64,000 bases of DNA from JBCCEJ01 sp039030335. Lineage in GTDB: Bacteria; Pseudomonadota; Gammaproteobacteria; HK1. Both the position numbers and the translations under genes were made by a program. Where the stretch lies: assembly GCA_039030335.1 (NCBI GenBank), contig JBCCEJ010000021.1:1-64000 (forward strand), written 5' to 3'. Of this stretch, positions 50,746-60,588 are shown in pieces. The stretch's first letter is position 1. The number at the start of each line of letters is the position of its first letter. The notes below the pieces were generated by a model. That model was given only the letters and a program-made list of their open reading frames with translations, made no database searches and had not been told where the DNA came from.

Positions 50746-52917
50746 CTAGAACACGCTCCGCAGTTGTGCCGGAGCCGCAGAACGTTCCGCACGGCATGGC
50801 AAGCCTCTCGAATCGACCGATCCAGTTGCCGGATCGAAAGGCCCCGAGTAGGTCAGGACGGCGTTGATATTGACCAGGGAGTTAGCGAAGTCGGGACCGT
50901 CCGCTTCAGGCAGCCACCAACCCATTCCGGTGCTGATGACATCGGCTTGAACCCGTTCGGTAATGACGACCTCTCCGCGCGCCTCTCCGCTCGTCAGCGG
51001 CGTCCTGACACCGATCCAATCGCCGTTTTCGAACCCGAGGCGCTGCGCCGTTTCCGGGTGCAGTCTGAAAACCGGGTGCGGGATCTGGCGCCTCAGCCAG
51101 GCCTGGTCGCGAAAGCGCGAATGGTGATAGTTCTTGTCGCGTTCGCCGGTTAGCAATACCAGTGGAAAAGCCCGGCGGTCTTCGTCAGAAAGCCGAGAGA
51201 CCCGCGGCGCGACAAAACTCGGGAGTGGGTCCAGTCCCAACGCATCCAGGCGTGCGCTATAGAGTTCGACCTTGCCCGATGGGGACTTGAATGGGCGCGA
51301 AGCGAAATCACCGGGCGCGTTGTCATAGGTTACGAACCCCTGTTCGCGCAGTAAGTCCAGCGATATGCCCGAGTCACCCAACAGTGTCGTATTGAAGTCT
51401 CGTTTCGTACGCCAGGGAAACAGCTTGTCGTCGACCGGAACGCGTTTTGAGAGACGGTCGAGCAAGCCGCGCGCGATGGCAAAGTCATCGCGCGCCTCCC
51501 CGCGCGGTGCATGTGCAGGCTGGGTCAGGCTGACGCAGTGCGCACGTGGCTGCACATGGATGTCTTCCTCTTCGAGCGTTGTGGTTTTGGGCAAGACCAG
51601 ATCTGCCCACGCCGCGGTCGGATTGATCTCATGGGCTGCAACCACGCAGAAATCGAGCGCCTTCATGGCCTCTACCGTTCGGGCGGGGTCCGGATACGTC
51701 ACCGCGATATTGACCCCGCTCACGTACATGGCGCGCACGGGGTACGGTTGGCTGGTAAGGATCGCGTCGAGCACCGTGGGGTTGTGACAGGCAGTCTGCC
51801 AGCCCGTCGGTCCGGCCCACAGCGGAAACTGCTCGGCGCCGAGCGTCTTCCCGGCGACGCCTGGCGGTAGCTGAAACTCCGGTGCATGCACCAAATCGAG
51901 AAAGTTGCGCAAGCCGGGTGGTCGGGTTGCGCGGAGATTGCCGCCCGGTTTATCGACAAAGCCGCAGATGGCGAGCAGGCAGTGAAATGCCCGGAATGTC
52001 TGAAAGCCGGCGGTGAAAGCGTCGATACCGTGCCCGCTGACGAATACGGAGGGACCGTCGGCGTACATCCGGGCAGCCTGGACTATGGCGTCTGCCGGAA
52101 CCCCGGTCAGCTGAGCAGCGACTTCTGGTGGACAAGCCGCCACGCGTCGCGTCAATTCGTCGAACCCGATACACCACTTCGAGACGAATTCCAGATCGTA
52201 GAGCCGCTCGCTGATAACGACCTGCATCATCGCCATGGCCAGCGCGGCATCCGTATTCGGACGCGGCCGCAGCCACAGGTCAGCGAGTTTTGTGAGCGGC
52301 GTCTCGTTCGGGTCTAAACAGACGATCTGGCCGCCGCGTTTCTTGAGCGCCGTCAGCGCCCGCCACTGGACCGGGTCCGCCGTGTAGGCGTTGCGACCTA
52401 CGACGAGCGCGGTGCGGGTGTGTTCGATGTCTTCACCGTTGGTGATCGTAAGGCCGGTTACCATGTCTGATACGCCCCGACAGCCGCCGCACAGATCCTG
52501 ATTGATCAGCCAGTTCGGCGACCCCAGTGCGCGCAGCAGCAGCGCAACTATCGCTCCCCGACTGAAGAATCCGCCGCTCACAGCTCCCGCTATGGCGAGC
52601 GGGCCGTATTCCTCGATCGTGCGCGCGAACTGCTCGGCGATCAGGTCCAGCGCTGCGTCCCAGTCGATCGGCTCGAAGTGCCCCGCGCCTCGCCTGCCAA
52701 CGCGGCGCATCGGGCGCAGCAGCCGGTCGTCGCGATAGGTCCATTCGGGCAGCGCCTTGATCCCCTTGGCGCAAAAAGCCCCGTTCGAGGCCGGATGCTT
52801 CCGATTGGGTCCAACCTTGGTGACACGACCATCGTGCACGGTCAGAACGGATCCGCAGGTGGTGCTGCATTCCCAGCAGGTAGACGGGAGCTGCACTGGT
52901 GCGGGACTCCTGGACAT
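50746..52917 (-). CDS. Molybdopterin-dependent oxidoreductase with 4Fe-4S cluster
   Basis: A 723-residue bis-MGD enzyme of the formate dehydrogenase/nitrate reductase superfamily. An N-terminal [4Fe-4S] site is formed by Cys14, Cys17, Cys21 and Cys49. The expected molybdenum ligand lies in DLCGGCRGVSD (Cys143 or Cys146). GRNAYTADPVQW, GHGIDAFTAGFQTFRAFH and LLTGERDKNYHHSRFRDQ follow, with a molybdopterin-dinucleotide-binding C-terminus. It has no Tat signal, so it acts in the cytoplasm. No electron-transfer subunit is adjacent. ATG 52917 is preferred to 52938. The substrate is unknown. Confidence 0.9.
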   Translation of the reverse strand: MSRSPAPVQLPSTCWECSTTCGSVLTVHDGRVTKVGPNRKHPASNGAFCAKGIKALPEWTYRDDRLLRPMRRVGRRGAGHFEPIDWDAALDLIAEQFARTIEEYGPLAIAGAVSGGFFSRGAIVALLLRALGSPNWLINQDLCGGCRGVSDMVTGLTITNGEDIEHTRTALVVGRNAYTADPVQWRALTALKKRGGQIVCLDPNETPLTKLADLWLRPRPNTDAALAMAMMQVVISERLYDLEFVSKWCIGFDELTRRVAACPPEVAAQLTGVPADAIVQAARMYADGPSVFVSGHGIDAFTAGFQTFRAFHCLLAICGFVDKPGGNLRATRPPGLRNFLDLVHAPEFQLPPGVAGKTLGAEQFPLWAGPTGWQTACHNPTVLDAILTSQPYPVRAMYVSGVNIAVTYPDPARTVEAMKALDFCVVAAHEINPTAAWADLVLPKTTTLEEEDIHVQPRAHCVSLTQPAHAPRGEARDDFAIARGLLDRLSKRVPVDDKLFPWRTKRDFNTTLLGDSGISLDLLREQGFVTYDNAPGDFASRPFKSPSGKVELYSARLDALGLDPLPSFVAPRVSRLSDEDRRAFPLVLLTGERDKNYHHSRFRDQAWLRRQIPHPVFRLHPETAQRLGFENGDWIGVRTPLTSGEARGEVVITERVQADVISTGMGWWLPEADGPDFANSLVNINAVLTYSGPFDPATGSVDSRGLPCRAERSAAPAQLRSVF

Positions 52918-53193
52918 CGTGTTTCTCCAGGCCAACAAATCTCGCTGTCATCGTATACCGAATGCGTCATCATCCGGGACCGGCCCCATTTTGCACGTTG
53001 CCCCGGCGTCGGGCCGCGCGATCCGGATGTCGGGCGGTACCGTGCCGGCCTCAAGGTCGATGCATCGGATGGTTCCTGCAGTAACCTATAGCGACCGGAA
53101 AGCCAGAGGTTCGGGTCTGGTGAGGTTGCTACCTTGGCCGCGTGTGTACGCACCGTGGCCCCGATTATTCAGTTGGGGACGATTCGAACCGTG

Positions 53194-56100
53194 ATGCAAA
53201 CGTGTCGGTTGCTGAGCGTCGCCTGGTGTGAGGCCACCCGCGGACGAGCCGCGTGGGCGGTGGCCGCAGCACTGCTGTTTCTCTGCGTAGAGGGCGAAGC
53301 GCAGACAACCGGCGCCGTCGATCCGTCCCGCCCGGCGCCGGTCGCCAGTTCGACGCGCGGCACCACGACCGTTGGTGAGGGAAGTGACGCCGCCGGGTTG
53401 CGGGCGCTGGCAGAGCAGGCGCGCCTCGCGCAGGACGGTTCCAACGCCGCAACCGCGCTGCTCGAAGACCTGCTACAGCAAGGCTTGAATGCGCTCTCGC
53501 GTGCACGCGCGGTCGAAGAGGAACTCGCACGGCTGGACGCCGACTCCGCCCAGGCGCCGACTCGCATCGAAACCTTGAAGGCAGCCATTACTGGCAACTT
53601 CGATATCAGCGCGCTCGAACTGCGTGCACGCGCGGTGAACGATCTCGCCGGCGCGAGTCGTGAGCTTCGTGGTGCCGAGAGCGCGCTGTCCGCAGCCGAG
53701 CGCCAGGTAGTTGCGTTGAGTGAGCGTCTTGCCCGTCTGCGTACTGCGCCAGAGCGGGCACAGGCTGCGCTCGAAACTGCTCGTGTAGCACTCACCGACG
53801 TACAGGCAGCTCTGGATGCGCCGCCACCAGCTGAAGAAGCGCCGCCGATCACGGCCTTGCGCGAGGCGGCTCAGCGCGCCCGGCAGCGGATGCTTAACGC
53901 GGATGTCGCTCTGTGGGACCAGCAGATTCTCAAGCAGGACCTGTTGTTGTCTCTGGTTGGCGCAGAGCTGGAGGCGGCTCAGCACGCGGTGGCCGCCGCG
54001 GAACTCGAGGCGGGTGTGTGGCGCAAGGCGGCGGAGGCCCTGCGTGCCCGTGATGCGTCGGCGCGGGCCAAGGAGGCTCGCCAGACTGCGGATGCGCTCG
54101 CCGCTATGCCGGACAACGTGCGCCGCGTGGCGGAAATCGCTTCCGCCGGTGCCAACGACCTGCGCGCGCTTACCGTGCGCGAAGCGGATATCAGCAAGCG
54201 CCTTATCGTCACGCAGGCGCGCTTACGTGAGGTTGACGAGAACCTCGCTTCGGTCAAGCAGCGCATCGCCATCGCGGGCTTGAACGAGACCATCGCGCTC
54301 GTACTGCGGCGCCAGCGTCAGAACCTCCCGACTCTCAGCAGCTACCAGCAACTGGCCGCCGAGCTGCGCGAAGAGACAGCGTGGGCGACCAATCTGCAGC
54401 TCGATGCAGAGCGCGCCCGGGCGCGGCTCGTCAATGTCGAGGCCGTTGCGGAGCAACTGTTACGCAATGCGCAGCCGCCGCTGCCTCCAGTGGCACTGGC
54501 ATTTCTACAGCCGCGCATCGTCGATCTGCTGCGTCAGACCAAAGCCACTGCTGACAGCGTTTTCGATGCGAGCAGCCGATATATCAAACAACTCGGCCGG
54601 TTGGACAACGCGGAACGACAGCTGGTATCGCGGAGCGAGACTTTCGACCGGCTGATCAGCGAGCATCTGCTCTGGGTGCGCAGTACATCGACTTTGTCCG
54701 CCGCACAGTTTACCGACGCTGCCCGCGCGGTCGAACTCTGGTTGCAACCCGCGAACTGGATCCAGGTATTGCGATCACTGCGGCAGGAAGCGGTCGAGGC
54801 GCTCTACCTGTGGTTTGCAGCCGCCGCGTTGCTGATCCTGTTGTTCCTGTTGCGGCCGTTGTTGATCCGATACGTCAATGACCAGAGTGCCGCGACGCTG
54901 AAAGTGCGTACAGACGCATTTGGCCGCACGACCGGTTCGGTGTTGGCGACCGCCACAGTCGCGCTGATCGCCCCGGCGGCGCTCTTTGCACTCGGAGTGG
55001 CGTTGACGTCAACGCCGGCGGGCACCGCCGAGCAGTTTCGCGCCGCCGTAGGAGAAGGTGCCCGCGCGGCCGCCTACCAGCTATTCGGCTTTGGGCTCGC
55101 GTTCGAACTGTTGCGCAACGGCGGCATTGGCGACACGCAGTTTCGCTGGCCGCAGGCGGTGCGTCGCGCATTGCGGCGACAGTTGCGGTGGTTTGCGCCG
55201 TTGGCGCTGGTGCTGACCTTTGTGGTCGCCGCACTGCAGTCGCTTGACGACACTGCGTTCCATGTTTCGCTGGGGCGGATTCTGTTCGTTTGCGCGATGT
55301 TTGCCGTCGGTGCGTTTCTGGGCCTCATCCTGCGGCCGTCGGGACCGTTGATGTCCAGTACCGAGACGGTGCCGTCCGGCGGCTTCGTCTATCGTCTGCG
55401 CTATCTATGGTTTGGCACCGCGATGGCGGTTCCGTCAGCCCTCGCGGTTCTTTCTGTCGCCGGTTATCACTATTCCGCGACCCAGCTAGAGCATCGTTTG
55501 CAAACCAGTTTGTGGCTTGCGCTGGCGCTCGTTGTCATTGCTGAAATCATGCTTCGATGGCTATTCATAGCGCGCCGCCGACTCGCCTTCCAACAGGCTG
55601 CGGAGGCGCGTCTTGCGGAACGCCGGGCGCGGGTTGCGGCGGCCGAACGGCAGGAGCCAGGCGCGCCGGAGTGGAAGGAAGCGCGAACGGAGACCACCGA
55701 ACTCGACACGGAAGACTCTGACGAACCGGAGGTAACGGTTGAAGACCTGGAGGCTCAGGCGAGCCAGGTCGTGCACACGGTTGTCGGCATTCTGGCCATA
55801 GTCGGGCTGTGGTGGATCTGGGCCGATGTCCTGCCGGCGTTGAACGTTCTCAAAGAAGTCGTCCTGTGGCACACCGCCGAGAACGTCGACGGGGTCGAAA
55901 CGCTGGTGCCGGTAACGCTGGTGCACGCCGGATTTGCTGTGATGGTGGCCGCGCTTACGTACGTTGCGGCCCGCAACCTGCCGGCGGCGCTGGAACTCTT
56001 GGTATTGAATCAGCTGCCTCTTGACCAGGGCGCAAAGTACGCATTTTCGACCTTGTCGCGATACCTGATCGCGGGCATCGGTGTAACCGCAGTGTTCGGG

Positions 56101-56745
56101 CTACTCGGCATGGAGTGGTCGCGTTTGCAGTGGCTGGTCGCCGCGCTCAGCGTCGGTCTGGGTTTCGGCCTTCAGGAGATTGTGGCGAACTTTGTGTCGG
56201 GACTGATCCTGCTCTTCGAGCGCCCGATACGGGTTGGCGATGTCGTGACCGTCAACGGATCGCACGGCACGGTCAGCAAGATCCAGATTCGCGCGACGAC
56301 GCTAATCGACTTCGACCAGAAAGAGCTCATCATGCCGAACAAGGTGTTCATCACGGGCGAAGTACTGAACTGGACGCTCTCGAACCACACGACGCGACTC
56401 ATGGTTCACGTCGGGGTTGCATACGGCACCGATACCCGTAAAGCCATGGCGTTGCTGGTGGAAGCGGCCCGCGAACATCCGGAAGTGCTGGATGAGCCGG
56501 AGCCGCTCGCGACCTTCGAGGGTTTTGGTGATAGCGCGTTGGCCTTGACGCTGCGTTGTTACAAGGCGTCCCTGGACGGTCGCCTGGAAGTTGTGAGTGA
56601 CCTGCATGCAGCCATCGACAAGAAGCTCGGTGACGCTGGCATATCCATTCCGTTTCCGCAGCGCGACGTGCGCCTCGACACCGGTGGCGCTCCATTGGAC
56701 GTCCGCGTACGCCGAGATGAAACAGGGGGTGGCGCATCCGCCTGA
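53194..56745 (+). CDS. Large MscS-family mechanosensitive channel (KefA/MscK-like)
   Basis: An 1183-residue membrane protein. The first 37 residues contain a signal peptide (AWAVAAALLFLCVEGEAQ). A long periplasmic coiled-coil domain (about 60-470) rich in Ala, Glu and Arg follows, then about ten membrane helices. The terminal MscS module has LSVGLGFGLQEIVANFVSGLILLFERPIRVGDVV and KVFITGEVLNWTLSN, and ends in ISIPFPQRDVRLDTG. Size and layout match MscK/MscM-type channels. It releases solutes on osmotic downshock. ATG 53194 is preferred over 53134. Confidence 0.92.
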   Translation: MQTCRLLSVAWCEATRGRAAWAVAAALLFLCVEGEAQTTGAVDPSRPAPVASSTRGTTTVGEGSDAAGLRALAEQARLAQDGSNAATALLEDLLQQGLNALSRARAVEEELARLDADSAQAPTRIETLKAAITGNFDISALELRARAVNDLAGASRELRGAESALSAAERQVVALSERLARLRTAPERAQAALETARVALTDVQAALDAPPPAEEAPPITALREAAQRARQRMLNADVALWDQQILKQDLLLSLVGAELEAAQHAVAAAELEAGVWRKAAEALRARDASARAKEARQTADALAAMPDNVRRVAEIASAGANDLRALTVREADISKRLIVTQARLREVDENLASVKQRIAIAGLNETIALVLRRQRQNLPTLSSYQQLAAELREETAWATNLQLDAERARARLVNVEAVAEQLLRNAQPPLPPVALAFLQPRIVDLLRQTKATADSVFDASSRYIKQLGRLDNAERQLVSRSETFDRLISEHLLWVRSTSTLSAAQFTDAARAVELWLQPANWIQVLRSLRQEAVEALYLWFAAAALLILLFLLRPLLIRYVNDQSAATLKVRTDAFGRTTGSVLATATVALIAPAALFALGVALTSTPAGTAEQFRAAVGEGARAAAYQLFGFGLAFELLRNGGIGDTQFRWPQAVRRALRRQLRWFAPLALVLTFVVAALQSLDDTAFHVSLGRILFVCAMFAVGAFLGLILRPSGPLMSSTETVPSGGFVYRLRYLWFGTAMAVPSALAVLSVAGYHYSATQLEHRLQTSLWLALALVVIAEIMLRWLFIARRRLAFQQAAEARLAERRARVAAAERQEPGAPEWKEARTETTELDTEDSDEPEVTVEDLEAQASQVVHTVVGILAIVGLWWIWADVLPALNVLKEVVLWHTAENVDGVETLVPVTLVHAGFAVMVAALTYVAARNLPAALELLVLNQLPLDQGAKYAFSTLSRYLIAGIGVTAVFGLLGMEWSRLQWLVAALSVGLGFGLQEIVANFVSGLILLFERPIRVGDVVTVNGSHGTVSKIQIRATTLIDFDQKELIMPNKVFITGEVLNWTLSNHTTRLMVHVGVAYGTDTRKAMALLVEAAREHPEVLDEPEPLATFEGFGDSALALTLRCYKASLDGRLEVVSDLHAAIDKKLGDAGISIPFPQRDVRLDTGGAPLDVRVRRDETGGGASA

Positions 56746-56904
56746 GTCATGCCTGTGCGGGCCCTGACCGAACGGTGGTGGCACGGGCGTCGCTGCAAAG
56801 TTGCCGCGCGCTGGTGAGCGCGCCGTCAGGCGCGCAGTGGACGTCTGCCGGTGCGGCCACGATCCCCTCCGGCCTTGCCGGGAGCATCGCAGGAATGCAT
56901 TGCG

Positions 56905-58158
56905 TTAGTGGCGGCGTACGACCACGGGGAGCTCGGTATAACCGCGCACAAAGTTGGACACTGCCCTGACCGGTTCTCCGACCACGTCGATGGCGGCGAA
57001 TCGCGGCAGCATCTCTTCCCACAGAATGCGGAGCTGCAACTCGGCCAGCCGGTTGCCCATACAGCGGTGGATGCCAAATCCGAAGGCCAGATGCTGGCGT
57101 GCGTTCTTGCGTTCGATATCGAGTCGATGCGGCTCCTCGAATACGGTCTCGTCGCGGTTGCCGGAGACGTACCACATCAGTACACGATCGCCTGCTCGGA
57201 TCGTTTCACCGTTTAGCTCGATGTCTTCGAGGGCGGTGCGGCGCATATACGCAAGTGGGGTCTGCCAGCGGATGATCTCAGACACCGCGTTTGGAATCAG
57301 GCCGGGGTTGCCGCGCAGTTTCGCGAGCTGGTCGGGGAATTCGTTCATCGCGAGGACTCCGCCCGAGATGCTGTTACGCGTGGTGTCATTACCTCCGACG
57401 ATCAGCAGCAGTATGTTGCCGAGGAATTCCATCGGATCCATGTTTCGCGTGGAATCGCCGCGTGCGAGCATCGTCAACAGGTCGGTGCCTTCCGGTTTGT
57501 TGATCCTCTCGTTGCGCATGTGCGTAAAGTATTCAAGGCACTCGAACAGTTCCTGCCTGCGCTGTTCGGAAGACTCGACGATGCCTGACTTGGGCGTTGC
57601 GGTGGTGACATCCGACCAACGCGTGAGTCTGCCCCGTTCCTCGAACGGGAAATCGAACAGGGTCGCGAGCATCTGCGTAGTCAGCTCTACTGAAACCTGC
57701 TGTACCCAGTTGAACGGTTCGCCTTCGGGGAGTCCGTCGAGGATTTCGTTGACCCTCGCCCGGATGGTGGGTTCCAGATTTGCAAGGTTCTTCGGCGCCA
57801 CGACTCCCTGAACGGTGCGCCGCTGCGCGCTGTGGCGAGGTTCGTCCATCGCGATGAACATCGGCAAGGTCTGATTCTGCAGGACGGGGTCGAGTCCGAT
57901 GGTGGGCTCCGAGGAGAATGACTTGTGGTCGATATCGACGGTCTTGATGTGCTCGAAGCTGGTCACTGACCAGAATGGTCCGGACAAGGTCTGCTCGTGA
58001 AAGTGCACGGGTTTTTCACGGCGAAGCCGCTCGAAATAGGGCCAGAGCGTATCGTTTCGATAGAGATCCCAGTGGGTTGGATCGATATCTTCGAGCGCGA
58101 TTGCGTACGCGTGCTCGCGGGCCTGCACCTGTTGGTGCGTGCTACTGGTCCAGTTCAC
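56905..58158 (-). CDS. cyp153: Cytochrome P450, CYP153-like
   Basis: Soluble bacterial P450 of 417 residues, closely resembling CYP153 alkane/fatty-acid terminal hydroxylases. FIAMDEPRHSAQRRTVQG, ELTTQMLATLFDFPFEERG, the I-helix GGNDTTRNSISGG, the ExxR motif EIIRWQTPLAYMRRT and the haem loop FGFGIHRCMGNRLAE with Cys366 are present. The start is GTG 58158 preceded by GGAGA; the longer frame to 58284 is not protein-like. No ferredoxin or ferredoxin reductase gene is adjacent, so partners must be encoded elsewhere. Confidence 0.93.
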   Translation of the reverse strand: MNWTSSTHQQVQAREHAYAIALEDIDPTHWDLYRNDTLWPYFERLRREKPVHFHEQTLSGPFWSVTSFEHIKTVDIDHKSFSSEPTIGLDPVLQNQTLPMFIAMDEPRHSAQRRTVQGVVAPKNLANLEPTIRARVNEILDGLPEGEPFNWVQQVSVELTTQMLATLFDFPFEERGRLTRWSDVTTATPKSGIVESSEQRRQELFECLEYFTHMRNERINKPEGTDLLTMLARGDSTRNMDPMEFLGNILLLIVGGNDTTRNSISGGVLAMNEFPDQLAKLRGNPGLIPNAVSEIIRWQTPLAYMRRTALEDIELNGETIRAGDRVLMWYVSGNRDETVFEEPHRLDIERKNARQHLAFGFGIHRCMGNRLAELQLRILWEEMLPRFAAIDVVGEPVRAVSNFVRGYTELPVVVRRH

Positions 58159-58462
58159 TTTGCACTCTCCGCCTTGGTTCGATGTGCCGCGCAGTGCCAT
58201 GCCTGGGCCTCGATGGCGAAGCACCGGAGACAACGTCCCGACCCGATTCGCCTCGGATGCTGGCCTGGACCGCGCACTGGGCATTCTAGAACCGTGGGCC
58301 TCTACAGGCTATTGCGCGTTCGGGACAGGTTGACGAAGGGAGGTCGGAGCAAGGCAAGTGCTCTGGAGCGCCTCGGCCTGTCCGCCGAGCGGCCGGGCGA
58401 GACGTTCGTGCCGGCGCCGCCGGCGACGGCGCCGGCGGGTGGGTCAATGCGATGCGACCGGT
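58159..58462. other. Intergenic region between the P450 and azoR genes
   Basis: A 304-base gap between two leftward genes. It should hold the P450 promoter and the azoR terminator. Apart from the GC-rich hairpin at 58410-58436 no gene or repeat is evident. Confidence 0.4.
58410..58436 (-). terminator. GC-rich hairpin after azoR
   Basis: GCCGGCGCCG (58410-58419) and CGGCGCCGGC (58427-58436) form a perfect 10-base-pair stem with a 7-base loop, 26 bases past the azoR stop. There is no clear T-tract, so termination is probable rather than certain. Confidence 0.5.
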
Positions 58463-59068
58463 TCAGGCCGCGATCCTGGCGAGGGCGAGGGAGTCGATCT
58501 GGTCTGTAGCCCGCTCCAGGGCGTTCGCAACGGGCGCGCCGGCGTCGATGAGTTCGATATCGCTGATACCTACAAAGCCGAGGACATGGCGAAGGTAGCT
58601 GCTCGCGAAGTCGAATGGTGCGCCGAGGGGTGTGCCGCCCGATGCTACGACCACGACGGCGCGCATGCCGGTTAGCAGGCCCTGCGGCCCTTCGCTCGAG
58701 TATCGGAAGGTCCGGTGCACGCGGGCGACCTGATCGATCCAGGCCTTGAGCGCTGCCGGTACGCCGAAGTTGTAGATGGGTGCCCCGACAACCAGCGCGT
58801 CGTGGGCGATCAGTTCGTCGACCAGCTGGTCCGAGAAAGCGAGCGCTTCGCGTTGTGCTGGCGTGCGCTGGTCTGGGGCCGTGAAATTGGCTTCGACCCA
58901 GCTGGCATCGACCAGCGGCACCGGAGACAAGGCCAGATCCCGGTAAGTGACATGCGCGCCTTTCGTCGACAGGCGGCGCGCCACGCGAGCGCTCAGGTCA
59001 CGCGTAACGGAGCCGTCTCCGCGCGCGCTGGAATCGATGTGGAGGATCCGGTCGACTGCAGTGTTCAT
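58463..59068 (-). CDS. azoR: FMN-dependent NADH-azoreductase
   Basis: A flavodoxin-fold quinone/azo reductase of 201 residues. FMN-binding motifs are LHIDSSARGDGSVT near the start, VVGAPIYNFGVPAALKAWID in the middle and VVVVASGGTPLG later. ATG 59068 matches the AzoR N-terminus. It uses NADH for two-electron reduction of quinones and azo compounds, protecting from thiol and quinone stress. A LysR gene diverges 109 bases upstream and is its probable regulator. Confidence 0.9.
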   Translation of the reverse strand: MNTAVDRILHIDSSARGDGSVTRDLSARVARRLSTKGAHVTYRDLALSPVPLVDASWVEANFTAPDQRTPAQREALAFSDQLVDELIAHDALVVGAPIYNFGVPAALKAWIDQVARVHRTFRYSSEGPQGLLTGMRAVVVVASGGTPLGAPFDFASSYLRHVLGFVGISDIELIDAGAPVANALERATDQIDSLALARIAA

Positions 59069-59138
59069 CTTCGTGCACCTCGAATATATGTGTTTGTACC
59101 CGGATAGAATCGGCGCAACCGGAGTCTCCATAAAGTGG

Positions 59139-59154
59139 ATAAAATAGAATTTAT
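59139..59154. promoter_or_regulatory. Imperfect AT-rich dyad in the azoR/lysR gap
   Basis: ATAAAATAGAATTTAT has matching ATAAA and TTTAT arms and a T-N11-A shape common to LysR-type binding sites. It lies 24 bases before the LysR ATG, in an AT-rich island of the divergent promoter. Confidence 0.4.
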
Positions 59155-59177
59155 TGTTCTCTAATCGAGCACATTAG

Positions 59178-60104
59178 ATGGGGCGTTTCGAAGAACTCGA
59201 GAACTTTGTCCATATCGTGGAGGCGGGTGGCATCAGCGCTGCGTCCGACCGTCAGAACGTCGCAAAGTCGGCCGTTAGCAAGCGGTTGCGGCAGCTCGAG
59301 TCGCGGTTGTCGGCGGAACTCCTTACGCGTACGACCCGGCGACTACGGCTGACTGATATCGGCGAACGCGTCCATGCCGAGGCTGTACGCCTCATCCAGG
59401 ACCACCGGACACTCGACGACATGGCACGCGCAGCACAGACCGAGTTGCGCGGCCCGGTGCGTATTGCAGTGCCGCTGTCGTTCGGACTGAGGCACGTGAC
59501 GCCGGCGCTGAACACGTTTCTGCAACGTCACCCGGAGCTCAGCGTGCAGGCCGATTTCAGCGACCGCCGGGTCGACCTGGTAGGAGAGGGCTACGACCTC
59601 GCATTGCGCATCGGTGAACTCGAAGACTCGAGCCTCCGGGCCAGACGCCTGGCGACCGTTCGGGGCGTCGTCGTCAGCAGCCCGGCTTACCTCGGTCATG
59701 CGGGCGTGCCAACCACTCCCGCCGAACTGAGCACACACCACTGTGTGCGCTACAACGCTGGCATTCGAGGCCGCTGGCCTTATACGGGTCCCGATGGTGA
59801 GCGAGGCGTCGTGCGCGTAGACGGGCGCATCCAGTCGAACAACGGCGATTATCTGCGCGACTGTATCGTGAGCGGGTTCGGGATCGGCTTGCTACCCGAG
59901 TTTTTCCTGCAAGAGGAGTTACGTGCCGGGACCCTGGTCGCCTGTCTGGAGGAATACGAGTGGCTGTCCGCCGGCCTTTACGCTCTGTTTCCGCATTCCT
60001 TGCGTATGCCGCTGAGAGTCCGTGCGCTGGTCGATTATCTCGCTGAGGCCTTTACCCGCTTCAACGCCCAAGCGCCCCCCGGCCGTGATGGTGACGGCGC
60101 GTGA
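59178..60104 (+). CDS. LysR-family transcriptional regulator
   Basis: A 308-residue LysR-type regulator. The N-terminal winged HTH is FVHIVEAGGISAASDRQNVAKSAVSKRLRQLE, and the C-terminal substrate-binding domain includes PVRIAVPLSFGLRHVTPALN and GYDLALRIGELEDSSLRAR, typical of the CrgA/DmlR-like group. It is divergent from azoR, so it probably activates azoR in response to a quinone or aromatic compound. It ends 22 bases from the convergent marR gene. Confidence 0.92.
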   Translation: MGRFEELENFVHIVEAGGISAASDRQNVAKSAVSKRLRQLESRLSAELLTRTTRRLRLTDIGERVHAEAVRLIQDHRTLDDMARAAQTELRGPVRIAVPLSFGLRHVTPALNTFLQRHPELSVQADFSDRRVDLVGEGYDLALRIGELEDSSLRARRLATVRGVVVSSPAYLGHAGVPTTPAELSTHHCVRYNAGIRGRWPYTGPDGERGVVRVDGRIQSNNGDYLRDCIVSGFGIGLLPEFFLQEELRAGTLVACLEEYEWLSAGLYALFPHSLRMPLRVRALVDYLAEAFTRFNAQAPPGRDGDGA

Positions 60105-60126
60105 CAGCCGCAGCCGGCCAGACGTT

Positions 60127-60588
60127 TCAATCGTCGAAACGGTCGCGCGCGCCGTCCAGATAGGCGCGCAGCGATTGCAGCAGGGGCAGGGCAGCGCGGA
60201 ACTGCTCGGGAGCGAAGGTGCTCGCCAGTTCCGTGAGGCCCGGCGTGATCGACTGCACGCACGCAGCGTGCGCGGCACGCCCCGCGCACGTGATGCGAAC
60301 GCGTTTTCCGCGCCCGTCGCGAGGGTCCGGAGAGATGTCCACGAAACCGAGGGCATGCAGGCGCCCGAGCGTGTTGGTCATCGCCCCCTTGGTGACCTGG
60401 AAGTTGCGCGCGAGGCGCGCGGGCGTCGAGTCCCGCTCCAGGCGCACGAAATGATTCAACACCGAGAACTGTGAAATCTTCAGGCCGTGCGGCAAAACGC
60501 GCTCGAATTGAGCGCGGCCAAGCTGCGCGATGATGCCGATCTCGTTGAAAAACGCGAACAGCAACTGTTCTTCAGACTCGGGCTTCAT
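60127..60588 (-). CDS. MarR-family transcriptional regulator
   Basis: A 153-residue dimeric winged-helix regulator: helices ISQFSVLNHFVRLERDSTPARLARNFQVTKGAMTNTLGRLHALGFV form the HTH and ISPDPRDGRGKRVRIT the wing. Its ATG overlaps the stop of the upstream nitroreductase gene as ATGA, so the two are translationally coupled. The MarR gene comes second in the operon, whose promoter carries two palindromes that suit MarR binding and autoregulation. Confidence 0.92.
   Translation of the reverse strand: MKPESEEQLLFAFFNEIGIIAQLGRAQFERVLPHGLKISQFSVLNHFVRLERDSTPARLARNFQVTKGAMTNTLGRLHALGFVDISPDPRDGRGKRVRITCAGRAAHAACVQSITPGLTELASTFAPEQFRAALPLLQSLRAYLDGARDRFDD

Noticed and set aside
52440..52520. Selenocysteine in the molybdopterin oxidoreductase
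   Set aside because: The expected molybdenum-ligand region encodes ordinary Cys codons (DLCGGC), and the frame has no internal TGA.
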